DNA of 64,000 nt. It comes from Canna indica. Taxonomy: Eukaryota; Streptophyta; Magnoliopsida; Zingiberales; Cannaceae. The notes under the pieces are model-generated. The model searched no databases. It was not told the DNA's origin and saw only the letters and a program-made list of their open reading frames with translations. A program made the position numbers and the translations under genes. Where the stretch lies: positions 40,336,501 through 40,400,500 of the forward strand of contig CP136890.1 in NCBI GenBank assembly GCA_034359265.1, in the 5' to 3' direction. Below are positions 1 through 11,900 of this stretch, in pieces. The stretch's first letter is position 1. Each line of letters starts with the position of its first letter.

Positions 1-562
1 AAGATACTTATAACTTGCAAGTAAGCTACACTAATATTAGAGAAAATATAGCTACTTAGCAAGCTATCCAAACCAAAAAACAAAAAGAAGCATTAAATAT
101 CATTATAAAAGTTCACTTTGCTAAATAGTTTGACATCCGTTTTAAAGATGAAATCGAGTCATACCAAAATGAATTTTTAAAGATCACAAATGAAGTATAA
201 ATAAAAATATGATCTCCAACTCTTCCTATTGGTTGAAAACCGAAAGGCCACAATGAGCCTATGATTTAAAACCACAAGGCTGCTTAGCCCCATTATAGGC
301 CACATAGGTCTCCGAGGAGACCGAAGATCAAAAAATCAAAAATCATTCAAAATATATTAAGAGCGGGGAAAATCAATCAATTTTAAGCATGTATCATGAA
401 CTCCAACTATTAATGGATCAATTAAAGTTAAGAGATGATACCAAAACTTTTTAGATGTCAACTTTCATTTCCATAGGCATCATGATAGCTTGAAGTTGCA
501 ACCTCTTGAAGATTTCTCATTTGGATCCAAGGTCAACTTCAATTCTTCAATTTCCTTTACCC

Positions 563-2056
563 TTATGTGGTTGCTCCCCCTACAAAAGAAGATGAGATCT
601 TTGGTACCCAAATGGCTTTGGATCCTTGGGGGTTAGATGGCCTAGGGATCCAAAGTGTCTTAGCAACACTTGAATTTCTTTTAAATGCACAATCATGAAT
701 GGCATGGCCATATATACCACAACAAAAGCAATGTTCATTAAATTTCTTTTTATTTTTGCTATGGACATGAGCTTTATTATTTGAATGCTTGTCATGTGAA
801 ACATGATGAGTATGAGCATTCTTGGAAACATCATTCCTCTTCCTATGGTCATGAGGTTTAAAAGTGGAATGTTTAACATGAGATTTAACATTAGCATGAA
901 CATTCCTTTTTGAAAAATCATTTCTATTAAAATTCTTAAATGAGGAAATATTTTTCAATTCTTTCATTTTCTTGTTTAGGTTTAGAACCTCATTTTTTAA
1001 ATCAATCATGGAGTTGTGTAAAGCATGCATTTGAGATTTCAACATATAATTTTCTTTTTTGATTTTTGAGTTTTCATTTTTCAAAATCTCATTCTCAATT
1101 TTGAAATCATTCTTCAAGTTTTCATTTCTCAAAATCTCATTCTCAATTTTGAAATCATTCTCCAAGTTTTCATTTTCAAGCTTTAAGTCCTTAAGCTCAA
1201 AATTCAATCTATCATGGCAAGGATCCAATGAGCTAGATTTTAATTTCTCATTTTCTAATTCTAGAGCATGCACATGTGAACTAAGTCTAGAATTCTCATT
1301 TCTAAGCATTTTGTTTTCCTTATCTTTTTTCAAGAGCAAGGCATACATGATTTTATACTCATCCATCAATTCATCAAAATCATGAGAACTAGATAAGTTA
1401 ATACTATCATTATTATTAACATGACTAGAAGAAGTGGAGTGTACCTCATTGTTATCATTCATGAAGCATTCTTTTGAGATGGCTTCATAGTCATGAAAGG
1501 AGGATGCTTCACTTGAGTAGGATGATGTGGAAGCATTTGACCTCCTCTTTGCCTTGTTCTTCATGGAAGGGTAATTTTTCCTCACATGCCCTTTTTCTTT
1601 GCACACATGGCAAATCACCTTCTTTTATCGACTTTTAGTACTCCTATGACTGGAGGCACTATGGGCTTCAAAAACCATATTAGTATTGGGTGGATGACAA
1701 TTGTCATCACTCCCCTCATCAAACGTTTTGAATTCTTCAATTTTTGCATAATTATAAAGCATATTTAAAGTGGCTCAAATATCGAATGCGGAAGTGCAAT
1801 GCATGATCTTTTCAAAGACATTATTTTCCAAAGAACAAAAGATGCAGTTTGTAGCTTTAGCATTTAATTCAAACATATCAATTTGTTCTTGGGTCCATGC
1901 ATTCATATTTTTCTTAGGTTCTATGTATTTTGACTTTACCATATTAAAAACACCTAAACCTTGAGTCTTTAGGAAAGTGTACATTCTACCCTTCCAAAGA
2001 CCAAAGTTAGACTCATCGAACCTAGGAGGTGTAGACGCTACCAACTCTAGAGCCAT
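563..2056 (-). pseudogene. Retrotransposon gag polyprotein, disabled by two stop codons
   Basis: The reading frame starts at ATG 2056 with the copia-type gag start MALELVASTPPRFDESNFGL. It continues through a gag core, a CCHC knuckle, a long charged coiled coil of repeated ENE/LKNEN segments, and a second CCHC knuckle, and ends near 563. Two in-frame stops interrupt it: one near 1774, after the residues AFDI, and one near 1621, just before KKVICHVC. In the first knuckle (CHVCKEKGHVRKNY) the last Cys is replaced by Tyr. The second (CFCCGIYGHAIHDC) is intact. Gag would package the element RNA in virus-like particles. This copy cannot make the full protein. Confidence 0.85.
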
Positions 2057-2109
2057 TTCAAGATCGAGACTAGATGTAGAGGAGACGGTAAAATCTCAAT
2101 CTACGACCT

Positions 2110-2121
2110 GCTCTGATACCA
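2110..2121 (-). other. Primer-binding site (tRNA-Met type)
   Basis: The minus strand reads TGGTATCAGAGC, two bases inside the LTR end. This is the standard initiator-tRNA-Met primer site of plant copia-type retrotransposons. Confidence 0.85.
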
Positions 2122-2123
2122 AT

Positions 2124-3632
2124 TGAAAGCGAAATGGCAACACTAGAGGGGGGGTGAATAGTATGTTTACTAAATCAATTAGCCTAAATTTCAATTTTAG
2201 TCGTTTCTCAAATCGGTTTAGGCAATTTGCGATTGAATGATTAGATGCGGAAGCGATAAATAGTAAAGCAATAAATACACACACAAAATCACTGCAAACA
2301 CAGGATTTATAGTGGTTCAGCCTCAATGCCTACTCCACTACCTAAGCACCCCGCTTGGGATTTTCAAACTAATTTTACTAGATTAATTTTCGTTTCCCTT
2401 ACACAGAGGACTTTGACTCGAAGAGTCTCACTCTCGACCTAAGGTACTTCCACACCCGGAAGTCTCCACCTTCTTATCGAGAGCACTCTTCCACCTCAAT
2501 CCTAAGGGACAACTAAACTAATCCTAGTAAACACTAAGTTTACACAAGTGGCTTTACACCTAACACCAGGTAACCACTTCCACACAAGAAGACCTAACAC
2601 CCTATGTCTTACAAACTAACAAATCAAATAAATATGTGTTCAAATAAATAGTTAAAATATAATCAAAAGAGCTAAAAGATTAAACCAAAGATTAATGCTC
2701 CTTTGCAAGCCTTTGGCGCCTTCAACTTGTCAAGAGGTAGAGCTTGATCAAAACCCGAGTTGAGCCCAGCTTGTGCGCTTGAAGAAGACGTCCGCAGAAA
2801 GAAACAGAGCGCACGCAATTTTTCTTTTGGAAGGCTCAAATCTTCCTTTAGAATACTCAATCAAAACTGTAAGAGAGGGAGAAGAAGGTTAAATGAGATA
2901 TGTGAGGGTGTATTTATACTCTCACGAAGAAACGATAGCTCAACGGATAGAAAACTATACATTACAGACGCCGGTCGATTGGTCGGTCGACCGACCGATC
3001 GACCAATCATTCGATCGCTGCTTTCTCTCTGTGTGCGATCGACCAACGGGTCGATGGGTCGACCGCCCAGACGCGAATCCCTTGATCCCGCATTCAGTCG
3101 ACCAGTCGGTCGACCGACGCGAGTTGTGCCTTCGGCTATCCGCAGGTCGGTCGACCAGTTGGTTTACCAACAGAGCTACTGCCCATTTTGGGCTTCGATC
3201 GATTGACCGCCCGGTCGATCGACCGGTCGACCAAAATGGCTAGTGTCATTTTCCTTACCCTATTCGGTCGACCGCCCGGTCGACCGAACTTAGGCTGAGT
3301 TTGATTTCTCCAGCCTTTTTCTTCCGCGCTTCATTTCCGAGTTCCGGCTTTCAACAAGCATCAACTTGGAGAGCTTTCATGTGACCTTTGAGCCCGTCCA
3401 ATACGACTTTGGTGCACACGTCGATCTTCGAGAAGTTTCCGCGATGAACCCGAGCGTGACGATCAATGTCCTTTCGATTTTCCGATTTCTTCTGATTTAT
3501 CCATTCGAGGACATCGAATGCTAATTGATATAGAACCTGAAAGATTTCTCAATGAAATATTAGTTCCATGTTTGTTATCATCAAAACCGAGATTAAGAGA
3601 TTAAGACCAAGGTTGCAAACCTAAAGCCAACA
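2124..3632 (-). repeat. 5' LTR of the minus-strand gag-only element
   Basis: This LTR of about 1.5 kb starts (minus strand) TGTTGGCTTTAGG and ends next to the primer-binding site. It aligns along its length with the LTRs at 51668-53509, 57838-59623 and 27512-29159. It has a TATAAATA box at 2918-2911 (minus) and a palindrome-rich block upstream of it. The inner terminus (TGAAAGCG instead of TGTTGAG) has diverged. Confidence 0.85.
2966..3290 (-). promoter_or_regulatory. Cluster of GTCGAC/GATCGA palindromes in LTR U3
   Basis: The block is packed with overlapping GGTCGACCG, TCGATCGA and GATCGACC motifs. In the sense direction of the element it lies about 50 bp upstream of the TATAAATA box at 2918-2911. 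The same arrangement recurs in the three other LTRs of the family. A U3 enhancer role is inferred from position only. Confidence 0.5.
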
Positions 3633-3639
3633 AGGGTTG

Positions 3640-5995
3640 TTCCGGCCTTTCTGGCTTTGGGATCATCGTCTTTTCTAGGGCGGCGGGTGCTGGAGATTTC
3701 GTCACGAAGAGCAATAATCAGCTACTTCTTTGTTATGACCAAAATTTTAATTATTTTATTTTATCCTTCAGTAGGGGATCGTAGGCTCGAGTTAGCGCAG
3801 GCTAGCAAAAAGTTTCAAGATTAATTCCAGGTAAGCAATTAATTTAGAAAAAAAATTATTTGTCATATTTCTATGATTTAGCATTCTATGATGATAGAGG
3901 GCCTCGAGTCGAGTCTAGTGGTTCAATCGGAACTCGAACCGGAGTTAGAACGAGTTAGATATAGAATTTATAAGTCGATTCACTAAAGAGGGGCATTTTG
4001 GTCATTTGGGCCCAACTAGGGCCCATAAAAATACAACCTGGGGCGCACGGCTAAATGTTTAGTTGAACGCCACCCGAGGCAAGAGAGGAGAGAGAGAGGG
4101 CGACGCCGAGAGGGGAGGTGCCAATTCGGAGGCCGAAATTCGCGAGTTCATCGACGTTCATCGTATGAAGAAACCTAGCTTCTTCTTCCTTTCCGTTTTC
4201 TCCAAAAAGGTGAGTGGATTAAGCCCTCTTTCCCCGTTTTCTTCATCAAGCCACCGCCCCTATGAGAGGGGTTTCTCTTGGATTTTTGGATGATTTTTCT
4301 GGTATCGGATTCGATGAATGAATTAAGGGATTTCGCGTTGTCGTCGTTCATTTCTCGGTCTGGATTTTTGAAGCTTTGGCCGTGTGCCTCATGTGGAATC
4401 TTTGAGGGGCCGCCGCCCCCTTTTCTTCTTGATCTTGTTTCTTCTTTGATCTTGATGGCTCTTGATCTTGTTGATTCTTGATTCTTGGTAGAGAAGGAAA
4501 CATGGGGATTAAGGGTGTGCGGCCCTCCACAAGAGCTTCCTTAGGAATCCTAAGGGGTGACCGGCCTTAATAAATTAATTATATAATTTTGACACGAGTT
4601 ACACATAGGGACTGCACTTTAGGGAAATTATCATACGTTATTAGATTTTATGTAAAAGTGTAGGGACCTATAATTGGGAAAAACAAGGACTTAGGGACAC
4701 CTACAGACATAGGGACCTTAAGATAGCACTTGGTTGAGATGACCTATGAAAAACCCATAGGGGCCAAACCCCTCTTGCCCTTAGAGTGAACGGGTAAGGG
4801 GTAGGCTGGCCCTAGGGTATGCAGCTAGGGGTCAAGGATTGGGTTACTGTCCTTTAGGCTCGCTATGATGTAACACCTTATTTGAGATTATTCGTGCTAC
4901 TATTTTAATTGCTTACATGTGTTGTTACATTGATGCGTGCTTATGTCGATATTTGTGACGATATGCAAGTTAGAATATAATTAATTCATTTGGCATGTTT
5001 CATGTGATGCTCGGATATGATGTATTTATATTCTTGGCTTGCGTTGTTATGTTTAATAATTATGAGGCATGAGTACCATTAATTATAAACATGTGAGATG
5101 CGATGTATGGCATGAAGGTATGGAGGCCGAGGTATGTCCTTAGCATATCTGTGATGTAGATGTGTTACTTCCTTTATATATGCTATTATGTGTATGTGAT
5201 GTGATTGGTGCATTTTCCCAGAAGCCTCGCCGATGAGGGGAGAGTATGCCCCAAAGAGACGGTGTTGGCATTATTTCGAAAGTCCGATCGGTGAGGGGAG
5301 ATCATACCCCAAAGAGATAATCCGGAGAACCGACCAACGAGGAGAACGTATGCCCCCAAAGAGACGGTTTGAAAGTGCCCGTGTTGGTGAGGGGAGGACA
5401 TGCCCTAAAGATATGGCATTGGGTTGGGTGGTAGCTCGGAGGCCACACCGCCTACCTACCCTATGTTGCTATGTGGGACCGACGGGTCCGGAGGCATTCA
5501 TGTGATTGAGCTAGTGCATTGGACTTGCATTTACTTTCTTGATTATATATATCTGTGGACGGTTACTCTATTATGCACAGGAGAGTAGATATGCATGGTG
5601 GCATTCATTCCTATGAGTTATGCTTAGTATTATATGTCTGCTTTTATGTTGGTTTTCATGATTTTGATTATGGTTGATTGAGGACTGATCTGCTCACTAA
5701 GTCCTAGTTGGACTTACCCTCTTATGATGTTATTTTTTAGCACCTGAGTGAGATCAGAGAGGTACCGGGGTGCAATAGCGCGACTGGTGGCGGTAGGACG
5801 GCGGGTCTCGTGACATGTCATGATCGAGGGGAATACCTGAGTCGAGTCGTGTTTTCCTTTTGAGTCGTTTGAGTCATGTAGACTCGGGTTCTTATGTTTC
5901 CGCATTTTCTTATGTTGAGATGTCATTTGATTAGTGATTTATATTTTTGAAAGTAATTTAAACATTTAAGCATTTATTTGAGTTCAATGTTCGGA
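3640..5995 (+). mobile_element. Ty3/gypsy (Tekay/Del-like) LTR, degenerate
   Basis: This stretch has the features of a long chromovirus-type plant LTR in plus orientation. There is a likely TATA region (CCCATAAAAATACAA, about 4022), a GA-rich transcribed leader with a GTGAGT donor-like site near 4210, an internal tandem repeat at 5225-5415, and the segment 'GCTCACTAAGTCCTAG...ACTTACC' near 5692. The last is matched by 'GCTCACTAAGTTC' in another gypsy LTR at 48632. No gag or pol reading frame is attached. Ends are approximate. It could also be two joined LTR pieces. Confidence 0.5.
5225..5415 (+). repeat. Tandem repeat, about 55 bp unit, four diverged copies
   Basis: The motif GAGGGGAGAGTATGCCCCAA followed by AGAGA recurs four times (near 5235, 5293, 5338 and 5390) with spacings of about 45-60 bp. 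It lies inside a gypsy LTR, comparable in placement to the tandem repeat at 60590-60860. Confidence 0.7.
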
Positions 5996-5999
5996 GGAT

Positions 6000-6760
6000 T
6001 GAGTATAATTATCTTTTCTTGGTTTTTGGAAATGTTTATAAATGTTCAGGTTTATCATATTTTATTTGTGGACTATTTGCCGCTGATTCTCAGCCTCCAA
6101 ATCGTCTATTCGTCACTGAGGGTCTTTGGGGGGACGGGGGGGGATTGGTCGGTACTAGAGCGTTGCTCCTTGTTGTCTCAATGTTACCAGGTTGCGGTCG
6201 ATGTCACCGTCGGGTCATTGCCGTTAGCGTGCGACAGCGGTAGCTTGGCTCCATATTCTAACCATTATAGGGGGGTTAATTTTACTTGGCCCTACGGTGG
6301 GCACCAAATGTTCATGCCTAAGAGTTGGGACCTTCTGGTTCGACACCATCGGGTGGGACCTGCAAAAGACACTCTGGCGCTCATTATCAAAGGTGCATCG
6401 TGTATATATTTATTGCAAGCGTTGATTATGACGTCGTCCTAAAATCTTACGGTGAGGTTGCCCAAAATGGGTCGAGGTCGAACCTAGAGATGGCGAACTT
6501 TTAATGACGTATCTCCTTTGGTAAGGTAGGATGTGGATATCCTCGTGTGGCCAGATGGGGTCCCTAGGCAGAGCCGCTTAATTTGGCTTGGGTCTGACTC
6601 AGGGGAGTAGTTAGGCGAGACCCCCTGAATGGAGCCATGCAATTTGGTCCAGCAATGAAGGAGCACTATTGGGTCTAATCCGATCGAGTCCAATAATCCT
6701 AGTCCAATCCAGAAGTCTATATATGTAAACGAGACCGTGGTTACCTTTACCTCTTTAAAA
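6000..6760 (-). mobile_element. Gypsy (Tat-like) LTR/leader fragment
   Basis: The minus strand contains AACATTTGGTGCCCACCGTA around 6310-6291, the LTR-end and primer-site region also seen as AACATTTGGCGCCCACCATG at 22522 (plus). The surrounding 700 bp match 32930-33600 in the same orientation, including 'AATGGGTCGAGG' and 'GGGGTCCC...GCAGAGCC' segments. No coding sequence is preserved. Confidence 0.55.
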
Positions 6761-6891
6761 AAGAAAAAAATATATTAGAGCACCAACAAATGCATTCATA
6801 TATTTATATTCCAATAAAGTTGGCTAGTCGATAACGACATAAATAACAATAAAATTTAAGAGAATGTGTTATGGACTTTACTTCTCCACAT

Positions 6892-7220
6892 TGTTGACCT
6901 AAGATTTTCAACATTGGTCTTAATCTCAATTTTGATGATAACAAACATGAAACTAATGTTTGGGCAAAAAATATTTTTAGGTTCTATATCAGTTTGCACA
7001 TGATGTCCCCAATCAAAAAAATTAGAGAAATCGCAAAAATCGACAACGACGCTCAAGATTCAACATGAAGTTTGAGTCTAGGTCTAGATTATATGTATAT
7101 TCTCTATTTGATGCATAAAAACTCAAAAGTTGAAATTCGAACTCCAAAAACTTGAAAACCAAAAGATTAAAAAGCATACCAGAAACTTTCTAAGTTTAGG
7201 GAGCTCCTTGGCAAGCTACA
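6892..7220 (+). mobile_element. Truncated LTR start of the gag-only family
   Basis: It begins TGTTGACCTAAGATTTTCAA and follows the LTR start of the 51668 element ('TTGGTCTTAATCTC', 'GATGATAACAAACATG', 'GAGCTCCTTGG') for about 330 bp, then loses similarity. The palindrome cluster and TATA box are missing. Confidence 0.7.
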
Positions 7221-7438
7221 TAGACATATTCTCGACACAAAAAATTCTCGTAATTCTTAAAGGACTACATGATTTAAACATTTTCTTGGACAAAAAAATC
7301 AAATTAACTTTCTCATCTTAGCACATATATAGACATATTCTCGACACAAAAAATTCTCGTAATTCTTAAAGGACTACATGATTTAAATATTTTCTTAGAC
7401 AAAAAAATCAAATTAACTTTCTCATCTTAGCACAATAA
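7221..7438 (+). repeat. Two-copy tandem duplication, 109 bp unit
   Basis: The segment starting TAGACATATTCTCGACAC at 7221 repeats at 7330 with about two mismatches. It lies at the broken end of the LTR fragment. Confidence 0.85.
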
Positions 7439-7439
7439 A

Positions 7440-8600
7440 TTGATGAGATTTTATATTGATGAATAAAATAAGAAAGCTTATATATAATATTTTAGGTTAT
7501 TAAAATATACATTATTCTTTTTTGGTAAAAAAATATATACATTTTTTTCCTCTAATCTCTTAAAATATTTTTTTTTTCTTTTTAATCTCTTATTTTGCCT
7601 TTAATTCATGTCAGCATTGTCATAACTTAAAAGCAAAAATTAACAAATGAACCAAACAAAAACAAAAAAAATTGACTAAACGAAAAAAAAGCATTTTGAG
7701 AAACAAAAAATATAATTAAGCCTTATTAATATCTTCATACAAAATGTAGATGAAGCTGGCAAAATATTCACAAAATTCAAAAAAGCAATCCCATCTGAAA
7801 ATTCATAATTTTTTTCAACGGCATCACTGGATGAAACTGGCATATTTATGATAAAGAAGCATTATGAAATGTATAGATATAGATAAGCTTAATCACCTAA
7901 ATGATCCTTAAAGTATATTTAAAAGGCAATTTACATGTAGATTTAATTCAAAAACTCAGGCAGTTTGGATCAAATCCTGTTCTGTGCTTTCACCTGCAAA
8001 AGTGGCAATATATAAATCTAATGGGTATTTTACTCAAACGCTATTGCCTTTTGGATTACAAACAAATATTAATTACTCAAAAGCATACGTTCTAGTCAAC
8101 ATTCAAAAAATCATCTAAATGACAATTTACATGAAACAAACTAAAAACCGACGTAATTAAATGACCTGGAAATGGCCTCTTCTATTAATTGCACTGAACT
8201 TAGGGACTTGATTTAAATATTTTGATAGTTTAGAGAAGAAATTGATATTAACAAAAAAGAGGCACAAGAACCGAACTAGTATAAGAGTGACAGTTATAGA
8301 CAATTAACGTAATTAATCCTATGATAAAACCACCACTCTAATTTACAGAATCCGATAGCAATTTTTCACAGGGATCGAGGAAAATTGAGTTAAAGAAAAT
8401 TTCATAAACTATAATTATCGAATAGAGCAAAATGTGAGACTAAAATTGAAAACGTGCAGAACTGAGACAAATATAACACACAATGAAAACATTTTCCTTT
8501 TGATATGAGACATGCAGTTAGTATTCGGCACAGCAGTTTGGCCTTCGATTTCTTCCCCTTCTAACCTACTGGAGCATCCCATTGTGGTTTTGACGGGGAA
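7440..8600. other. AT-rich intergenic DNA
   Basis: No gene, RNA or clear repeat is visible. It probably includes the 3' flank of the kinase gene ending at 8989. The 8600-8988 part may be 3' UTR, but I see no decisive polyadenylation signal. Confidence 0.4.
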
Positions 8601-8988
8601 GAATCTTACAATTATAACCTAAAAGTTAGCCAAGTATTACCCCGCTAATTGCGACCAGCAACAAATCAACAGCAGCAACGAGGGACACTACCAAAGAAAT
8701 CATGAAACAAACATATAAACAATGGAATTGGATTGATCTGATTTCTCGACAACTATGGATGTGGAAGACAAACAAGTAGCAGACCTTTTGTAGTGGAGAA
8801 CCCTTTTTCTTCAAGAACGTGTAGTCATCGGCTATCTGCACAACATTCCAAGAGCACTTCTACCAGAATAATTTGGCAGTTGCATATATAAATGGAGCAA
8901 ATGTTTCGACAGCTACTCATCCATCCAATCCAAACTAATATCACAGATCAATCGATCAAACCGAGAAAAGAGGGGGCATAAACAACAT

Positions 8989-11900
8989 CTATCGTACTTT
9001 TGCAAGGGATTGGGCTGCTCGACTAGAAACGCCATGCAATAGCTTTACAAACCCTAGGAAGCTCAGCTTCCCATCCGTGTGTCTTACCCAATCATGTAAA
9101 ACAGCATGTACAGGTACAGAAGGGCTGAGGCCTAATTCCTGCAATTGAGAAAATAAAAGAAAGGGGGATTCTGATTATGGTGTCTCCTGCAAAATAAATC
9201 TATAACGCAGAAGATTAACATCAAGCTAATAGCATTTAGATACAGGAACTAAAGATGTTACTTTAAATATAATTATGCAGTGAAAGTATTCAGGCATGGC
9301 ATATAACATTTAAGTACTTTAGACTAATACAAACGCCCACAAATCATTCATCTTTATACTTTCTGGAAGTAAAGATGAGTTGTGGCTTCATATGGATATG
9401 TATGCAGAATCCTTCTATAAATGCTTTAACTTTACACATTGTTCAACCTAAACTTCAATGACAAGAATTTTAGCCTATCATCATGGCACACCCCTGAGGT
9501 CAGGGGTGAGTATGATACATGCTTTCAGCACAAGCCTGCTTGCCATGCTGATTCTGCATCAACATGGGCAAACTGACAGCACAAAATGTGAATGGCCTAT
9601 TTCTGCCAGTATAAATGCCTCGGGCATTTTTACACTGGATCAGCTATTCTAGGCATACAATGAGAACAGTACATACCGAAGCAAGTTCCTCAATCATAAT
9701 AGCTCGGTTGCCATCTTTCTCAAAGAGCTCATATGCACAACGGGCGTGCTGCTCCCATCTATCTAGACCTTCAAGCTGATGCACACTTAATGTAGCTGCA
9801 CAAAACTCGTCAAAATCCATTCTTCTATATTGTAGCGCGCTGAGCTGGCAGAACCATATATAGATTTCCATGATCTACTCAATCAATAAGTCAATGTAAC
9901 ATAAGGGGAAACCCCAAGCGAAAATCTGCACATACCGCAAGAAGAAAATCTTGAACGCGTGATTCCTTCATTGCATCCGTTGCATTCTTCATCATGACCT
10001 GGTTAAGAAATACAAGTAAATATATAATAGCAACTACCAATTAATCCAAATCTTCTTCAGCTACTACTCTTAAGATATTGCAAGTATACATAACTAACCA
10101 ATTTGATATTTTCAAGAGTTATGCACCCATTTTTGTTGGGTTCCAATAAAGCAAATTGCCCCTTGAGATAAAATAGTTCATCCACAGTCAATGTCTTTGA
10201 CAAAGCCTGCAACATTATCAAAAAGGTTCTGATCATTAACACAAATCATTTCCACCAAAATAGGTACTAGCCATTGAATGATTGAATCATTCACTAGATG
10301 CTAACTACGCAAAACAGGTACTGCATCAATTGTTACAAACTAACTAATCTGTCCTGACTATAGCCATATGTTAAAGCAAATTGCTTTACAGAATTAATAA
10401 GAAATAAATTTCCAAGCGTTGATGCTGTTCTACGACATTGGCTATCCAAACAATAAATAAAGTAAAATCCATCACAGAAAATTTTGACTATGTTTGATGG
10501 CTATTAACAAGCCATCACAGAAAATTGGCCTTGGAATTAAATCAGTCAACTCCGAGCACTTGGACTTTTCTTGAATGCTATAGAGCAATTCAAATCACAT
10601 CAAAACTGAACAGTGAGACACAGATGGAGAACCATATATAGGGGGGAATATAAATGGGCATCATGAGTTCATGACAGTATCCTTCAGCACCCACCCTTAA
10701 AGCAGCCTTGCGCAGAGATGATGACCGCAAATAAACTTTAATTTGTCGGAAGACAAGGATATCTAGCGGAACTTTGATATCATTGTAATTTCTAATCCAT
10801 GGATGACCTGCAAAAAGGAAATAATTCATTATTCGAAGAAACAACATAACTAACTCAGAAACTACGGAATCCATGAGGTCACTCACACAATGCTTGAGCA
10901 GCAGTCATTCTTCTTCGTGGATCCTTACTCAGCAAGCGCTTAACAAAATCTCTGGCTTCAGGAGACAGAGAAGGCCAAGGTGGCTCTGTGAAACTTGGAT
11001 CAGCTTTTAAGACTGCTTTAAAGATACCAGACTCTGTTCGGGCCCAAAATGGGCGACTGCCACAGAGAAGAATGTACGCAATTACTCCAATACTCCACAC
11101 ATCAGCTTCTGTACTATAAGATCTATGGAGAACTTCAGGTGCAACATAATATGCACTACCAACAATGTCGTTCAACCTTTCATCTGCAAAGCACATATTG
11201 CAAGTATTGTAAGAATCTATTCAATATCAAGTCTAGGTAGGCAATTGAGATATAACTAACATGTAAAACTGCTAAACGGAGAATATTTTAAAAGACAACA
11301 TTAGCTAACCTGGCTTTACAAAATCTGACAAGCCAAAATCTATAGCCTTCAGCTGGGAGTTCTCATCCTTGGAACTGAAGAGAAAATTCTGATAAAAGAA
11401 TGCAAATTTAACTAAAGAATTAATAAGACACCTATTTAGTCAAAAATAAACAAATATAAACCAGGATCAAACTGAGGACAGAAATGGTGATACTAATCAT
11501 TTTGATAGACTGCCAGGCAAACAAGGAACAGATATAAAACCACAAGAAGCAAAATTATAAAACCGTCAGAAAACAAAATTGCTGTTGTAATATAGAAAAT
11601 ACCAAAATAAGCTTCCAACTAGAAAGCATTGTCATGGCAAGAATCTGAACTCTGAAGTCAAACCAGATTGCAGAATTTAGGTTTTTCAGAACTAAGGACG
11701 AAAAATAATCCAATACAGAGCAACTTGGTACAAGTTAATTTTTAGACCCTAGATGGCCTTATTCTAACAATTATTCTAAATAAAGCAATATGCAAAACTG
11801 CTACATGAGAAAATCAAGCTGGTAGCAATCAGATGGGTTACTTTCAACATCATCATTTAAGTTATTTTCTATTTAGAAAAGGCAGCTGAAAGAACATAGG

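Larger units (their letters stand above)
1..3632 (-). mobile_element. Partial gag-only LTR retrotransposon (5' LTR, PBS, gag, part of interior)
   Basis: Read on the minus strand, the order is 5' LTR (3632-2124), tRNA-Met primer-binding site (2121-2110), gag (2056-563) and non-coding interior running off the window edge. The interior at 1-560 is the reverse complement of about 55480-55950 in the complete relative at 51668-59623, so the two belong to one family. No reverse transcriptase or integrase follows gag in the visible part. The left LTR lies outside the window, so the target duplication cannot be checked. Confidence 0.85.

Noticed and set aside
2760..3243. Arg/Asp-rich frames on both strands (RPTDRPIIRS, VDRPVDRP)
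   Set aside because: They come from GTCGACC palindromes in an LTR. The same 'proteins' appear in the LTRs at 52.4 and 58.6 kb.
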